Part shown: in pieces, positions 10,501 to 20,507 of the stretch
Position numbering within the stretch: position 1 is the first letter of the stretch
How the letters are laid out: every line of letters starts with the position of its first letter
Assembly (NCBI GenBank): GCA_002205965.3
Contig: NADL03000151.1
Location: 62,001 to 126,000, forward strand
Direction of reading: 5' to 3'
From: Kappaphycus alvarezii
Lineage: Eukaryota > Rhodophyta > Florideophyceae > Gigartinales > Solieriaceae
Length of the DNA: 64,000 bases
Translations under genes and position numbers: made by a program
Notes under the pieces: model-generated
What the model was told of the DNA's origin: nothing
The model's input: only the letters and a program-made list of their open reading frames with translations
The model's database searches: none

Positions 10501-11243
10501 CATCCAACAAAAGAACCAGCACACCAGAACTCGTCGCGGAGAACTCGCGTGCCCTCAGTTCAACTTTTAGCTGCCCCATAGCGGAGCAGCAAAAATAGCC
10601 AGGCTTTCTCCGAACGACGCTTCCTGCAAATGGTTGCTCCAATACAACTCACTCCGACTCAGGGTGTATAGAGTCCATCCTTGTGACGGATCAACATTCG
10701 TACGAGACGCCGAAGAGGGTAAGGTCCCTTAGATTTCCGAACCAGACGCGATCCACTTCCTCTCCCCTTGTTCCGGCCCCGACCCCGGTCCCGGCCTCGA
10801 CCTCGTCCTGGCGGCCGGCCAAGCCTCTTTCTCTTCCCGCTCGGGGCTGTTGGAGCCTTATAGCATGTACGTTATCTCTTTCTTGCATCTCTGGCCACTC
10901 CGTTGAGAGATCTGGCACCGTGGTTGCCATATATTGGGGAGCTCAAAGCGGGAAGATTGGGATGGAGGACTTTGTAGGAGTCCGTTGCCCGATTTGGAAA
11001 ATTGAAGTTGCGTTGAGCAGCTGCTGACCTTACGAACAGAGCTAGGGTATTGGTATTACACATGGACAGCTCTTCATATCTCAATTCAGTCTCAAATATC
11101 CATCTGAAACAAGCTCCCTTGCGCACTTTAGTGTGCAACAGAGATTTATCATAGCAAATCGAATTTTCGCATTGCGCACTTAACTGCGCAATTCTATAGT
11201 AGGGATATGATTTGCGAGGCCATTCTAGTAAAAGTGGTGTCAC
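7591..11243 (-). pseudogene. piggyBac-type DDE transposase fused to a YqaJ-like nuclease, frameshifted
   Basis: Domains in order on the minus strand: a basic AT-hook-like segment (GKRKRLGRPPGRGRGRDRG) at about 10,830-10,770; an N-terminal domain (10,642-10,379); the DDE core with Asp in ATLDDDLYGTRAS near 10,110 and second catalytic position in LVITANRVTAG near 9,877; the nuclease (9,400-8,762); the third Asp in YSKTKSGVDETTKA near 8,310; and the C-terminal cysteine-rich domain CSFCGSSSKRSR..FKCTTCDVHL..CFGFWHE at about 7,880-7,770. Piggybac transposases (DDE_Tnp_1_7) have D..D..D and a C-terminal cross-brace zinc domain, so the match is strong. The second Asp is Asn here. Stops and frameshifts make it inactive. 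Confidence 0.82.
8762..9469 (-). pseudogene. YqaJ/lambda-exonuclease-like nuclease domain inside the transposase
   Basis: This 235-codon frame begins with transposase-type sequence (ETWIAVPKTD). It then shows RQFRVTATRAGEIL (the 'iTaSr' opening of YqaJ nucleases), STEPMKSVTANASVVV, and the nuclease core FAGSPDAVAVI with Asp near 8,866, followed by ATVEIKTSV with Glu near 8,785 and Lys two residues on. SPD...(E)xK is the PD-(D/E)XK signature of YqaJ/lambda exonuclease. The spacing between Asp and Glu (27 residues) is longer than usual but acceptable. It lies between the second and third transposase aspartates. Its job in transposition is unknown; end processing is one possibility. Confidence 0.75.
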
Positions 11244-11267
11244 CTCTTGGAATAATATTATTCCAGG

Positions 11268-11680
11268 CCAAACCCAACTATATCTTTCAAATACAGTAAT
11301 AGAGCACCCTACATTCCATTCATTACATATAATGTCATTTAGTGTTACCCATTAATGACGACTTATTATGCACAACGCACTATTGGTGTGGATAAAACCG
11401 ACCAAATCTTCCACACATTAAAACACCCAAAAATTCCCCCTATGAATGCACCTACCGAAATATTTACACATTTCCATTTTCAGCTTGTTGTATGTCAGCG
11501 TTTGATGAAAGTTTAGACTCCCAAGCCTCGCAAGACTCGCAGCTAACGCTATAAAGGGCTTGCACTCGGCTGCTCGGAACGTCGCCAAGCGGTTTGCGAC
11601 TGGCATTGCCGCACGGAGGGAAATTGGATTAAATGTAGGGCGATTTAATATTTGAAAGATATGGTCGGTTGTGCGCGGAA
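11268..11680. mobile_element. Inverted-repeat (MITE-like) segment in the PB-YqaJ right end
   Basis: 'AACTATATCTTTCAAATA' at about 11,276 and 'TATTTGAAAGATATGGTC' at about 11,649 are inverted copies. The similarity continues inward (CCCTACATT at 11,309; AATGTAGGG at 11,633). The roughly 400-bp unit between them has no gene. It may be a MITE or a palindromic end of the host transposon. The GCCCTACATT part is shared with repeat T. Confidence 0.45.
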
Positions 11681-12075
11681 ATATCTTACAGGGTGCAGAG
11701 TAATACCTCTTAAATTACCCGAAAATAGGGGTTTTTTGATTGTTAAAAAATAGGTTAGCCCATGTTCCAAAGCGCATCAAATAAATGGTACAAAATGGTC
11801 GGCATGGGGGAACCAGGAAACGGAATTAATCCGGTTCAAAGTCGCTCTAAGGCTTTCTCGAGTCCAGGCATGCAGCTGTCCCTACTGCTGAGGCGCGGCA
11901 AATCTTTTTGCTCGTCGTGCGGCGAGAATCGTGCAGAATGATACAGGTTGTCTGTTAAAAGGGGCTTTAGCGAATCCTAATGACACAGCGAATATGTTCT
12001 GGAGAACTTACATTCTCAGGGCACATCCATCGCAACTCAATTTATACCTAGTCTCCGAAATCCGTAACTAAACAC

Positions 12076-12378
12076 TATGAATTTGAATACACAACTGCTA
12101 ACAGTGGTTGTCGACATGAACCAAAAATTATAATTGTCTACTGTTATATGCAATTTGTCCGATTGGTTGCATCACGATTCATGCAAGAAGTTCTTAGTGG
12201 CAACCGTTTATTTCTTTAATACCTGTCTATGTTATATTGTACTACGGTATATGAGTACCATTGTCTTTCGATTGTAAACTTCGATAATATGCGCTCTGCT
12301 CACCTCGCATCTTGTTGTGTACACTGTTCTACAAACCGCTAGCTCGACCAGTTCGACACAGCACAAAGACTATTGTTA
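12076..12378 (+). repeat. Copia-2 5' LTR
   Basis: It aligns over its length with 16,823-17,125. Both copies begin TATGAATTTGAATAC and end ATTGTTA, so the shared ends are TA...TA rather than the usual TG...CA. If the first two bases are not counted the LTR starts TG. Confidence 0.85.
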
Positions 12379-12392
12379 GTTATGGGTACAGC
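12379..12392 (+). other. Copia-2 primer-binding site (decayed half-tRNA type)
   Basis: GTTATGGGTACAGC follows the LTR. The first eight bases match the complement of the initiator tRNA-Met anticodon loop; the next differ from Copia-1 at two positions. The gag ATG at 12,382 again lies within it. Confidence 0.7.
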
Positions 12393-13230
12393 GACCCACT
12401 CAGCTTTGCCCTCGCGGCCCAAGCTCTCTTGGGATGCCAGGTCCCCTCTATGGACAGATGCGAAGGGTGACCAGCAAAAGTATAAAAACGCTGTCAGGCT
12501 CTGGCAGACGTTTCACAATACCTTACCTGACTCCAACAGCAATAAGATTACTTCTGCATTGCAAGATATATGCCTCAAATCACAGCTGTATGGCAGAGCG
12601 AAGGATCTTTTTTCAGGTATATCAGATGAGCAGTTAACAGGAGATGGCGCTTTTGATTTTATTGTAGGAACAATATATCAGCGTGACGCAATGACGGTTG
12701 TCAATGAAGTTTACTGAGCATTTAATCAGCTATGTAATACTCGCGGAAGCAACTCAGAGCCACTGAAGAACTTTTAATCTCGATTATCTGTCCAAGGGGC
12801 TACGTTTAACTCAATTTACAGTACAACCAAGCTACCGGAGTGCATTAAATACCTTATGTTATTATCTAATTTCGCAATTGACGACTCTCAGATAGTGTCA
12901 GTGATGGCTGCAGCAGACACATCTGACAATAACCTAAATGCACAATGCACAAACGACGAATTTACTGGTGCTATCACATATCAGTCCGTATCCTCAGTTA
13001 TTGCAGTGTGAAAAGGTATCATTCACTAATCAGGATGGATACCAGTTAAGCGCAAGCTCAAGTAGTATCGGACATAGTCGTAACAAATATAATGGGAACA
13101 AGGGTAACAATAGGAGACCGCACCCTTCAATGAAGTATCCATGCGACCTGTGTTGCAAATTTGAACACTGGAAACGAAAACATAATCCTTACGGATCTCT
13201 ACCAATGAATCTCAAATCTTTCGATGGCCT
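12382..13230 (+). pseudogene. Copia-2 gag
   Basis: It starts MGTATHSALPSRPKLSWD, parallel to Copia-1, and stays open to 12,717 through LPDSNSNKITSALQ and KSQLYGRAKDL. After further frame changes a decayed zinc knuckle is read near 13,141 as CDLCCKFEHWKRKHN, the counterpart of the Copia-1 CDRCGEIGH motif. The later cysteine is lost. Confidence 0.8.
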
Positions 13231-13384
13231 TATAAGCAGTTCTACTGTATCGCATCCCGGATCGTGCAATTCTGCCTCTGCTCAGAATAAGAATAGCGAT
13301 GCTCGAAACAAAACGTCTCGTTTAATATGGCAAATCTCGTGGACTCTTCAGCTAGTACCTTGCCTTCGATTGAACTCGTCCATT

Positions 13385-13680
13385 AGTAGACGATGATGCA
13401 CCCTATAGTGCAGTAGGGCAAGTCGAGCTCAATCTCTTTGTTGATCACTTTGGCCTACCGTCTACCTCCAGACTTGACGATTTTCAAAAGTCATTGATAG
13501 CTCATACCATTGGCAATACGGGAAAGGAAAGCACGCCAGTCCATGTTGTCGCACATTTGGATATATTATCCTCACGGCTGAGTCTGACAATGGAAATCCG
13601 GTCCGCATTACCCACCTAGTTCCTGAAGGCTCCTCGAAGTGGGTCATTAGAAGAAATGTTATGCGCAAAGCTAATTTAGA
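13385..13680 (+). pseudogene. Copia-2 aspartic protease remnant
   Basis: VDDDAPYSAVGQVELN at about 13,388 aligns with the Copia-1 LDDGAPYSGMGIVELR. 'GSSKWVIRRNV' near 13,635 aligns with GSSQWVIGRNI. The active-site glycine is lost and several frameshifts lie in between. Confidence 0.65.
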
Positions 13681-13849
13681 ACAAATAGACCGAAACGCAA
13701 TTGTATTTATGTTTGATGGCAAGAGTGACTCGATATCAATCACTAATGACAACTTTCTAAGTTTTATACTCCTTGATCGCTTTGCATCTTATCGCAAAGC
13801 AGGGTCTACTTTGTCTTGCCTCATTGCAGTCGCAATTGACGCCTCATCT

Positions 13850-14790
13850 TGATCGAAGATCAAAGCAATCATTGACAAGGTTCAAAAGCATGTCTGCGGA
13901 CATGCTAGTTTCACTGATTTCAAGCTATTACTCGAGCGTAATGGCATATGGAACGATGCCGTAGAATCATACCTTGGTTAAACTACTAGAAAATGTCCAG
14001 CTTATAGTTCTACATCTTACCCGGAGCCAAGCCGCAAAGTGTCTATAAGCTCTTTATCAAAGGAATTCAACGAAAGTCTTTGTATTGATCATCTGTATCT
14101 TGATGATGCTCGCCTCATGCACTGAATGGACCTTGTTTACAGATATTCTGTAGCTCACTTTATTAGCTGTGCTGCACTTGAGGAAGTTGTTGTCGCATTC
14201 GAGGCATGTAGGGTACCTAAATTTTGGTATACAGGTCTATTCGTGTCGATAAAGCCTTCCAGTCGGGAGTTTTTAAAGAGTATGCAGACAAACTGTGGAA
14301 TCCGCTGCAATCAGTTCCGCCAGGTCGGCATTCTAAAAATGCCATTGAGTCAAAGCATACTGTCATAAGAAGTGTTTTTATTCGTTTAAAAAATTACTCT
14401 GGTGCAGATCACGATCCAGTTCTCAATGCATACAAGGCTGTCTCTATCTCGATTGACCTTTATGGTAATGATATAATGTCAGCCTTCGAATCAGCTAAAG
14501 GATTCTCTAAGCCAGTTGCGTCTAAGCCAATTAATACTGCTATGCCCGGTGATGCTTGAAATGCTCGTAACCAGCTATATTCTCGTCGAAATTTGGTACG
14601 CATTCTGCACTCCAAATCTGTAACAGAAACTTCGCTCGCTGTCGGTGACGCTGTCGATATATATCAAAGAAAGATCACGAAAAAGGGGTAAATGGATCTG
14701 TTCCAAACCTGTCTTATCCGTAGGCCAAAAGGCCCGTTCTATTACAGTTCCCAGAATAGGAGGTTGAGAATTGACTGTGGCATTTGAAGA
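13850..14790 (+). pseudogene. Copia-2 integrase
   Basis: VQKHVCGHASFTDFKLL near 13,880 is the HH half of the zinc motif. The catalytic Asp lies in CIDHLYLDD at 14,087. The frame 14,224-14,559 holds RVDKAFQSGVF (Asp at 14,248) and NAIESKHTVIRSVFI (Glu at 14,347), spaced 33 residues apart, followed by DLYGNDIMSAFESAK. The CC half of the zinc finger is disrupted. The same blocks occur in Copia-1. Confidence 0.82.
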
Positions 14791-15252
14791 CACAAGACCG
14801 TCCTTATCACAAGAAATCTTTGAAGAATTAGTTCAAGATTGCATTTACATTCTACATAATGCTTTACATGACATTGAAAATGCAGTATAAGACTCTGTCT
14901 ATCTTACTACGGATTACTAAAGTCATCTTCAGCAGCTTAAATGCTCTACTGATGCAGATTTCCCATTGCAGTCCTCAAATTTTGAACCAGCCGTCGGAGA
15001 CAATGTTTCTGTGTTTTGGCCCATCGATAAAGAATTATTTCCTGGAACAGCTCACTCTGAGGCTGATGATGGACGTATCAATACAAATTATGAAGATAGG
15101 GATACTGAATGTTTAGGCATGTCGAAGGAAGTATGGAAATTCAGTGATACACTACCTGCAATCTCCAATGCATCTTCCCTTCAACTAGAAGTTTCCTGTC
15201 AGTAGAGTAGTTTTGTCTCGTCAATGCTGGATTACTTTGATAAAAATCGTCC

Positions 15253-15900
15253 TTGAAGGATCAAGCCCAAGGATTTGACCGATACACACTGGTAAACGCC
15301 TATAATAAGGAAAAGGAGACCTTTCTAAAGACAGTACGACAGGTGCCGCATTGTAATGTTCCACATGATGCTAACATAATTAGCAGCCACAGGCTGTTCA
15401 AAATCAAATGCAATAATGACCGAAGTCTCAAGTTTAAAGCAAGAATTGCCATGCATGGGAATGAAGATGGCATTAAGAACATGCTAAGCAAAGATTGTAC
15501 AACATACCTTCCAACTGGTTTACGAATTCTTGAGTCTATCTCCTCCTTATTTCGTTGGAAAATGTACAAAGCTGATGTGGAAGCTGCCTTTCTTCAAACT
15601 GGAGAATCCCAAAGAGATGTCTATGTTGGACCTCCGAAAGAAAGCCAAATGAATCTACGCATTTATAGCTGTTACCAACAGCATTCTACGTTATAGTGAA
15701 TGCAAATGAAAAATTTCAAAATCAGTCAGATCAACTCATGCACGATATTGGTCTTTCACTGTCTACACTCGTCCTCAGCTCTTTATAAGAAAGAAGAAGG
15801 AGAGTTGATTCTATTTGTCGCAAAAATTGTTGATGATCTTAAAGTTGCCAGTTAAGTAGACCATGCACAAAAGTTTATTGAAGAATTTGACAAAAGATTT
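15253..15900 (+). pseudogene. Copia-2 reverse transcriptase
   Basis: The 147-codon frame has KARIAMHGNEDGIKN, GLRILESISSLFRW and ADVEAAFLQTGESQRDVYV, all parallel to Copia-1. The active site is read downstream as AKIVDDLKVA, with VDD at 15,829-15,837. Stops after 15,696 inactivate it. Confidence 0.88.
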
Positions 15901-16189
15901 AAGTTCGGTGACGTAAATCCTGGAACCGGAAAGTTGAGATACGTTGGAATCAATACCACGCAAAATAGTGATCATACTATAGAAATGGATGCCGAAGACA
16001 AGTTAGAAGCTGTCACAGAGTATCTACTCACTCGATACAGACGGAAGAAGTCTGATCAGACTCTTAACAAGATTCTGATGCCTCCGCAAATAGCTCATTG
16101 GGATGGATAAGGACTACTGCATTTCCCTTCTGTTCTTTCTATCAAGCTATTAACAACAGAAAGCACCTGACGTGAAGATTTGTCATCTT

Positions 16190-16740
16190 GTCGAGCAAGT
16201 TTGTATTACGAAAGCTAAAGAAGCTTGGGACTACAATTGCCTACATGAGGCCAACAAATAAAAGTCAGTATCAACTGACTGCGCTCGTATTTGCAGATGC
16301 TTCTCGCATTGATGAATGCGATCAGCTCGGTGCTCTGACTGGTATTTTAGTTGGAGAGATGAAAAACAACTCCATCTAGCATGTTGTATCCTTGATGTCT
16401 CATGAGGCAAAAAGACCAGTTAGAAGTGTGTCAGCTGCTAAGATATTTGCTGCTACTGAGAGCATCGATGATAGTAAGGCAGTTTCAAAGGCTTACTCGT
16501 AACTACTCGGTACTGATGTTAAGCTACACCTCTGCGTAGACTCGAAAGATCTATTCACTTCTCTGTCTACTCAGAAGCACTACATCGACAAATCAATCCG
16601 TGGAGACGTTAACTGCATAAAATTCGAGTTCTAAACTTGAGTTGTAGACAAAATATATGTTGGATACCCGGTAATATCAACCTTGCTGATCCTTAACGAA
16701 GAAAGATAGTAGCCTTACTGACGCGCTACAATAACACTAT
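16190..16740 (+). pseudogene. Copia-2 RNase H domain
   Basis: Readable blocks with intervening stops: LVFADASRIDECDQLG (Asp), KRPVRSVSAAKIFAATE (Glu replaced by Lys at the first position), LCVDSKDLFTSLST (Asp) and CWIPGNINLADP, the C-terminal motif. Order and content match Copia-1. Confidence 0.82.
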
Positions 16741-16822
16741 TTACAGGGCGACTCTGTATCGACTTCGTCGTCGTTTGTGAAACACAAAGTTCTCAGAAGA
16801 ACTTTGGGTAAAAGAGGAGGAA

Positions 16823-17125
16823 TATGAATTTGAATACACAACTGCTACCAGTAGTCTTCGACATGAACCAGCAATTACAAAAATTTACTGTTATATGCAA
16901 TGTTTCCGATTGATTGCATCACGATTCATGCAAGAAGTTCTTAGTGGCAACCGTTTATGTCTTTAATACCTGTCTATGCTATATTGTACTACGGTATATG
17001 AGTACCATTGTCTTTCGATTGTAAACTTCGATAATATGCGCTCTGCTCACCTCGCATCTTGTTGTGTACACTTTTCTACACACTGTTAGCTCGAACATTT
17101 CGACTCAGCACACAGAATATTGTTA
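16823..17125 (+). repeat. Copia-2 3' LTR
   Basis: It is preceded by the purine tract AAAAGAGGAGGAA at 16,810-16,822. It is the same length as the 5' LTR, 303 bp. Confidence 0.85.
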
Positions 17126-17139
17126 AACCCACCTGCCTT

Positions 17140-17390
17140 TGATCATTCACAATAAACCCCTGTTTACCCCTTATTCGGTGTTCTATATCAATAATTCAAA
17201 TACTGCCATCCCGCGAGAAACGAACGCATCAGGAAATGGTTCAGGGGACAATAACGGTAATTTACGACTTACTGAATGGGCCTAACTGAAAGTTGACAGT
17301 GTCTTTCTGTGGCCGCTGTTCGTCCGACCTTAGAAAGCGCGATGCGCAGCTCTAACATGGATATTGACTGACATATCTTTTTTTAGAAGT
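17140..17390. repeat. Repeat W, copy 1
   Basis: It aligns with 51,890-52,140: both contain ATACTGCCATCC.GCG.GAAACGAACGC, TGGC.GCTGTT and TCTAACATGGA. No ORF is seen. In both places W follows a PB-YqaJ right end after another insertion (Copia-2 here, F7 there), so it may be part of that transposon's outer end. Confidence 0.6.
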
Positions 17391-18179
17391 CTAGATAATA
17401 ATGTACAGTACCCCTACAATAGTAGTTCTACCCCGTAGATGGGGCTTTTACAGGCACTAATGGGAATCAGCAATATTCCGTAAAGTTCTCGAGAGCATCT
17501 CAGGAATCAGAACTTGACCCTTTTTCTTCGTTTTGCCTTGTTGCATGGCGCTGAGGAATCCATTCAGAGCGCGACGAAGGCCGGTACATGCCTCTAGAAC
17601 AATGCAGTCGTGCGAAAGATTCTGCAGAGGTTGAAAAAGCACGTAAACTTGAGACGCTGATGGTGGAATGAACTCTTGTTTAATCCAGACGGATTATCCG
17701 TCTAGGGCTCCGTTTTCTGGGAAAACTAAGATGAGGACCGTAGAGTTCATGGTGCGGGTTCGTCTGTAATCTTGGGTCTATACGCAGGCCCAAAAATAAA
17801 CCAGTTAGAAAAAACAGGCCTTGAACTCTAAGCCGATCCTCCTCGTCTAGTGCTTTTCTTCCGGAAATTCGTAGAGTGTGAGGCAGTCCTTGTCCAATAT
17901 TCAGTGCTTGAGCTTGTGCTTGATCTAGTCCGCTCTTCGTTTGCCTGAGTTATAGCTTTTGCGTTGGTGGATGACTTTTACGCCTTCCCAGGAATAGTCG
18001 TGGTATATGGCTTTGCTGTATGCAGTAACGGGAGTGAGCAATACTCAAAGCGGTACTATATCGTGACCACCCCAACAAAGCATGTTAATAGAAGGACAGT
18101 GAAATAATTCCCATTATCTGATACTGTTGTCAAGCGAGAAAATGATGGTACTCTCTTTTCACGCAGAAATTCTCCACCG
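17391..18179. other. No supported gene
   Basis: One 61-codon minus-strand frame at 17,642-17,457 has no recognisable motif. I see nothing else in this stretch. Confidence 0.4.
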
Positions 18180-19518
18180 TTATGTTTTGTATTCAATTTC
18201 TTTTGAATTGTTTTTCCTTACACTTTCATTTCCTTTTACTCAATAAAATTTACATTTTTTATGCTTTTTTCTTTTTCTCGTCTCCATTTCATGCGCGATT
18301 ATTTTCTCCTTTGAAAGCAGTTCTACGAGCATTCTCGTTTATTAGTTCTTCTTACACCCCAAAAAAGTTTCCCTAATCAAGATTTCTACTCGTAATTTTT
18401 GCAATAATTCACATTTCTGAAAGTGTTTCCTCTTATCTCCACTACTGGACTGACTTAGTCTACTTTTCAGATTCAGTAGGACTGGTAACCTGAACCTTTT
18501 GACGCTTTTTGAAACCATCAAGTTCTGTCTAGAATATGCCCACGACCATCGAACAACAAAAAATAGACAATCCATACCCCCTTGAGCAGTCGCAAAGCAA
18601 AGAGTACCCCTTTCTCGCCCATTTTTATATCTGTTCACTATCGCCACATAAATGTACCCCCTTTATTCTTTTCGGGTCCAACTGACGTAGAGAACTACTT
18701 CTGTTGCCAAAGCAAGAAGCCTCTGAAGACGCTTATAGCTCGTCGCGTAGAAGAGACCGGAGCACCGGACGCGGCGAGAGGGCACTTGGAATAGGAATAC
18801 GGTAAGTACTTCGAAGACTGGATGTGCTTGGAGCTCGTCTGAAAAGTAGAGGAAGAGAATTACAGCGAATCCGAGTCCGGAGTTGAAGAAGGGAGTTTTC
18901 GGATCCAAGGATGAAAAAGGAAAGGGCGTAATAGGTAGCACCGATGGGTGGGGAATGGATTTTTTTGAACAAGATGATCTCAACAATGAGTCCGGTTGAA
19001 GGACATTAGATGAATTGGATGTCTCAATGTGAGGATAAGAAATAATGAGCCGCCAGTAATATTTGTGGGAGTTAAACGGGTACTTATGATATCTTGATTA
19101 AAGTGCTTTGTTTTTATCTATATGATGACGATCTGGAGGAGTAGGTTTGTTTAGTTTCATTCAAGTATCTTTTTTCAAATACGCTGTGTCCATATTAAGT
19201 ATTTTCCTATTTTTGGTGCTTGTGGTAGTTTTACCAAGATTTTAATTTGGAAAAATAGTCTACGTAAGGTAATTAAATGTATCCTTCTATGAGACAGAAG
19301 GAAAAATAGGAGTCAATTTTGAACCAAGAACCTAAAACCAGCTCCTTAACCTCTAGGCGAGGAAGTAGTTCCTGTGCCTTTACTAGAGCAATCAATCTTA
19401 CTTCACCATAACTCGTTTTACTTGCCCGTTAAAGTCCACTTTAGCAATTTAGTCGCTTTAAAAACTCTCATCCGTTGTAGTTGGCGCTTTTCCCGTTGAA
19501 GCCATTTTTACGCTATCA
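18180..19518 (+). mobile_element. Repeat family F, copy F1 (with acidic ORF remnant)
   Basis: In one frame, interrupted by two stops, the ORF reads FSGPTDVENYFCCQSKK at about 18,675, then EYGKYFEDWMCLELV and KVEEENYSESESGVEEG. These correspond to the GP.D..DY.RR block and the EEWLAPELVYK.QE acidic block of copies F6 and F7. The 3' part has GGAGTCAATTTTGAACCAAG and ends TACGCTATCA at 19,518, matching the family's 3' end. A T-rich 5' region precedes it. Confidence 0.6.
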
Positions 19519-20507
19519 ACTTTTCATAATGTTTTCCTATCTGCTAGCAAAAAGCATGTTTAAGACAAATCAGTAATCGCCTAGGTCATATTTCTACCAC
19601 TCATTTGATTCAATAAATCGTCAAAATATTACCTGGTTAACTAGTGTGAGTCAATGTTCGCTTACAAGACTCTCTATGTCACACATTAATGGATAGAGTC
19701 TGAAAAACTGTTAAACAGGAAAAGGCGTAAAGTCTTACCACTACGACAGTATTGGAAATTCACAGAACTTCATAAATTTCCCACCATTTGCAGTAAGGCA
19801 CCCAATTACCACATTTTCATCATTCATATTGCTTCAGAGGTGTTATGGGCCTTCTACTGTACATAGGGAGGGAGAAATAAGCTTAATATATAGTCTATTT
19901 TAAAATTTTGTAGCAATCGGACAGGAGCTGTAATTCCACCTGCTCATTCTCAAGATCAGAAAAGGTCTCGGAGATCGGACCGCGTAACACCAAATGGTTC
20001 GTGAAGGGAACTTTGGTGTATTCTTTAGCATCGTTAGAAGCGTCGAGGATAGAAATAAACTCGCCGCACTCTTCTTAAATCTAGTCTGGGTAGAAAATCT
20101 GTACTGACACTAGAAGGGCCCTAGGCGACTAGCCGTGCGCTTCTGTAGCGACAAGGCTGAGAGAAGGTTTGATTGGTTTACTTCTGTAAGATATATTGTA
20201 TCTAGAAAGGTCTATCAATAAGTTTTAACAGGTCTCATGTAAAACCCCGGGAAGTGAGCGTAGTTGAGAGCCGTGTAATGTTCGTTTATGATCGACGATG
20301 ATTCAATGTCCTCTTTTATTGAAATATATAGCTGAATACTACTTAAGTACAGAAATGTCGCAGCAAATTGTAAGTACCAGATTCCCGGGCCTTACAGATT
20401 TCATGACATGTCCTACCCAGCGAGTTTTATCTACTGTTAAAATTCAGATCCAGACAGTAATGCGACCTATGATGAAGCATATAGACTACAGATGGTTTCT
20501 TCACTAC
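19519..20507. other. No supported gene
   Basis: AT-rich sequence with short frames only. I see no motif or repeat match here. Confidence 0.4.

Larger units (their letters stand above)
7060..12075 (-). mobile_element. piggyBac-type DNA transposon with a YqaJ nuclease (degenerate), 'PB-YqaJ'
   Basis: The minus-strand transposase (7,591-11,243) is flanked by non-coding ends. Both ends recur, joined together, at 49,540-50,450: the left end (about 7,170-7,290, with 'GGTCGCTACTTTTTT', 'AGCTATAAA', 'CATACGCGC') and the right end (about 11,200-12,050, with 'GGCGAGAATCGTGCAGAA', 'ACACAGCGAATATG'). Such an internally deleted copy shows that these ends belong to one mobile unit. Copia-2 is inserted in the right end. 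I could not identify TTAA target sites or short terminal repeats with confidence, so outer limits are approximate. Confidence 0.75.
12076..17125 (+). mobile_element. Copia-2, LTR retrotransposon (Ty1/copia), strongly decayed
   Basis: Two 303-bp LTRs, a GTTATGGG primer-binding site and PR-IN-RT-RH coding traces show a complete but decayed copia element of the same lineage as Copia-1 (same gag motifs, same integrase and RNase H motifs). The 5-bp flanks AACAC and AACCC agree at four of five sites and probably are the target-site duplication. The flanks resemble the two halves of one sequence near 50,380-50,420, so it is inserted in the right end of the PB-YqaJ element. Many more in-frame stops than in Copia-1 imply greater age. 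Confidence 0.9.
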
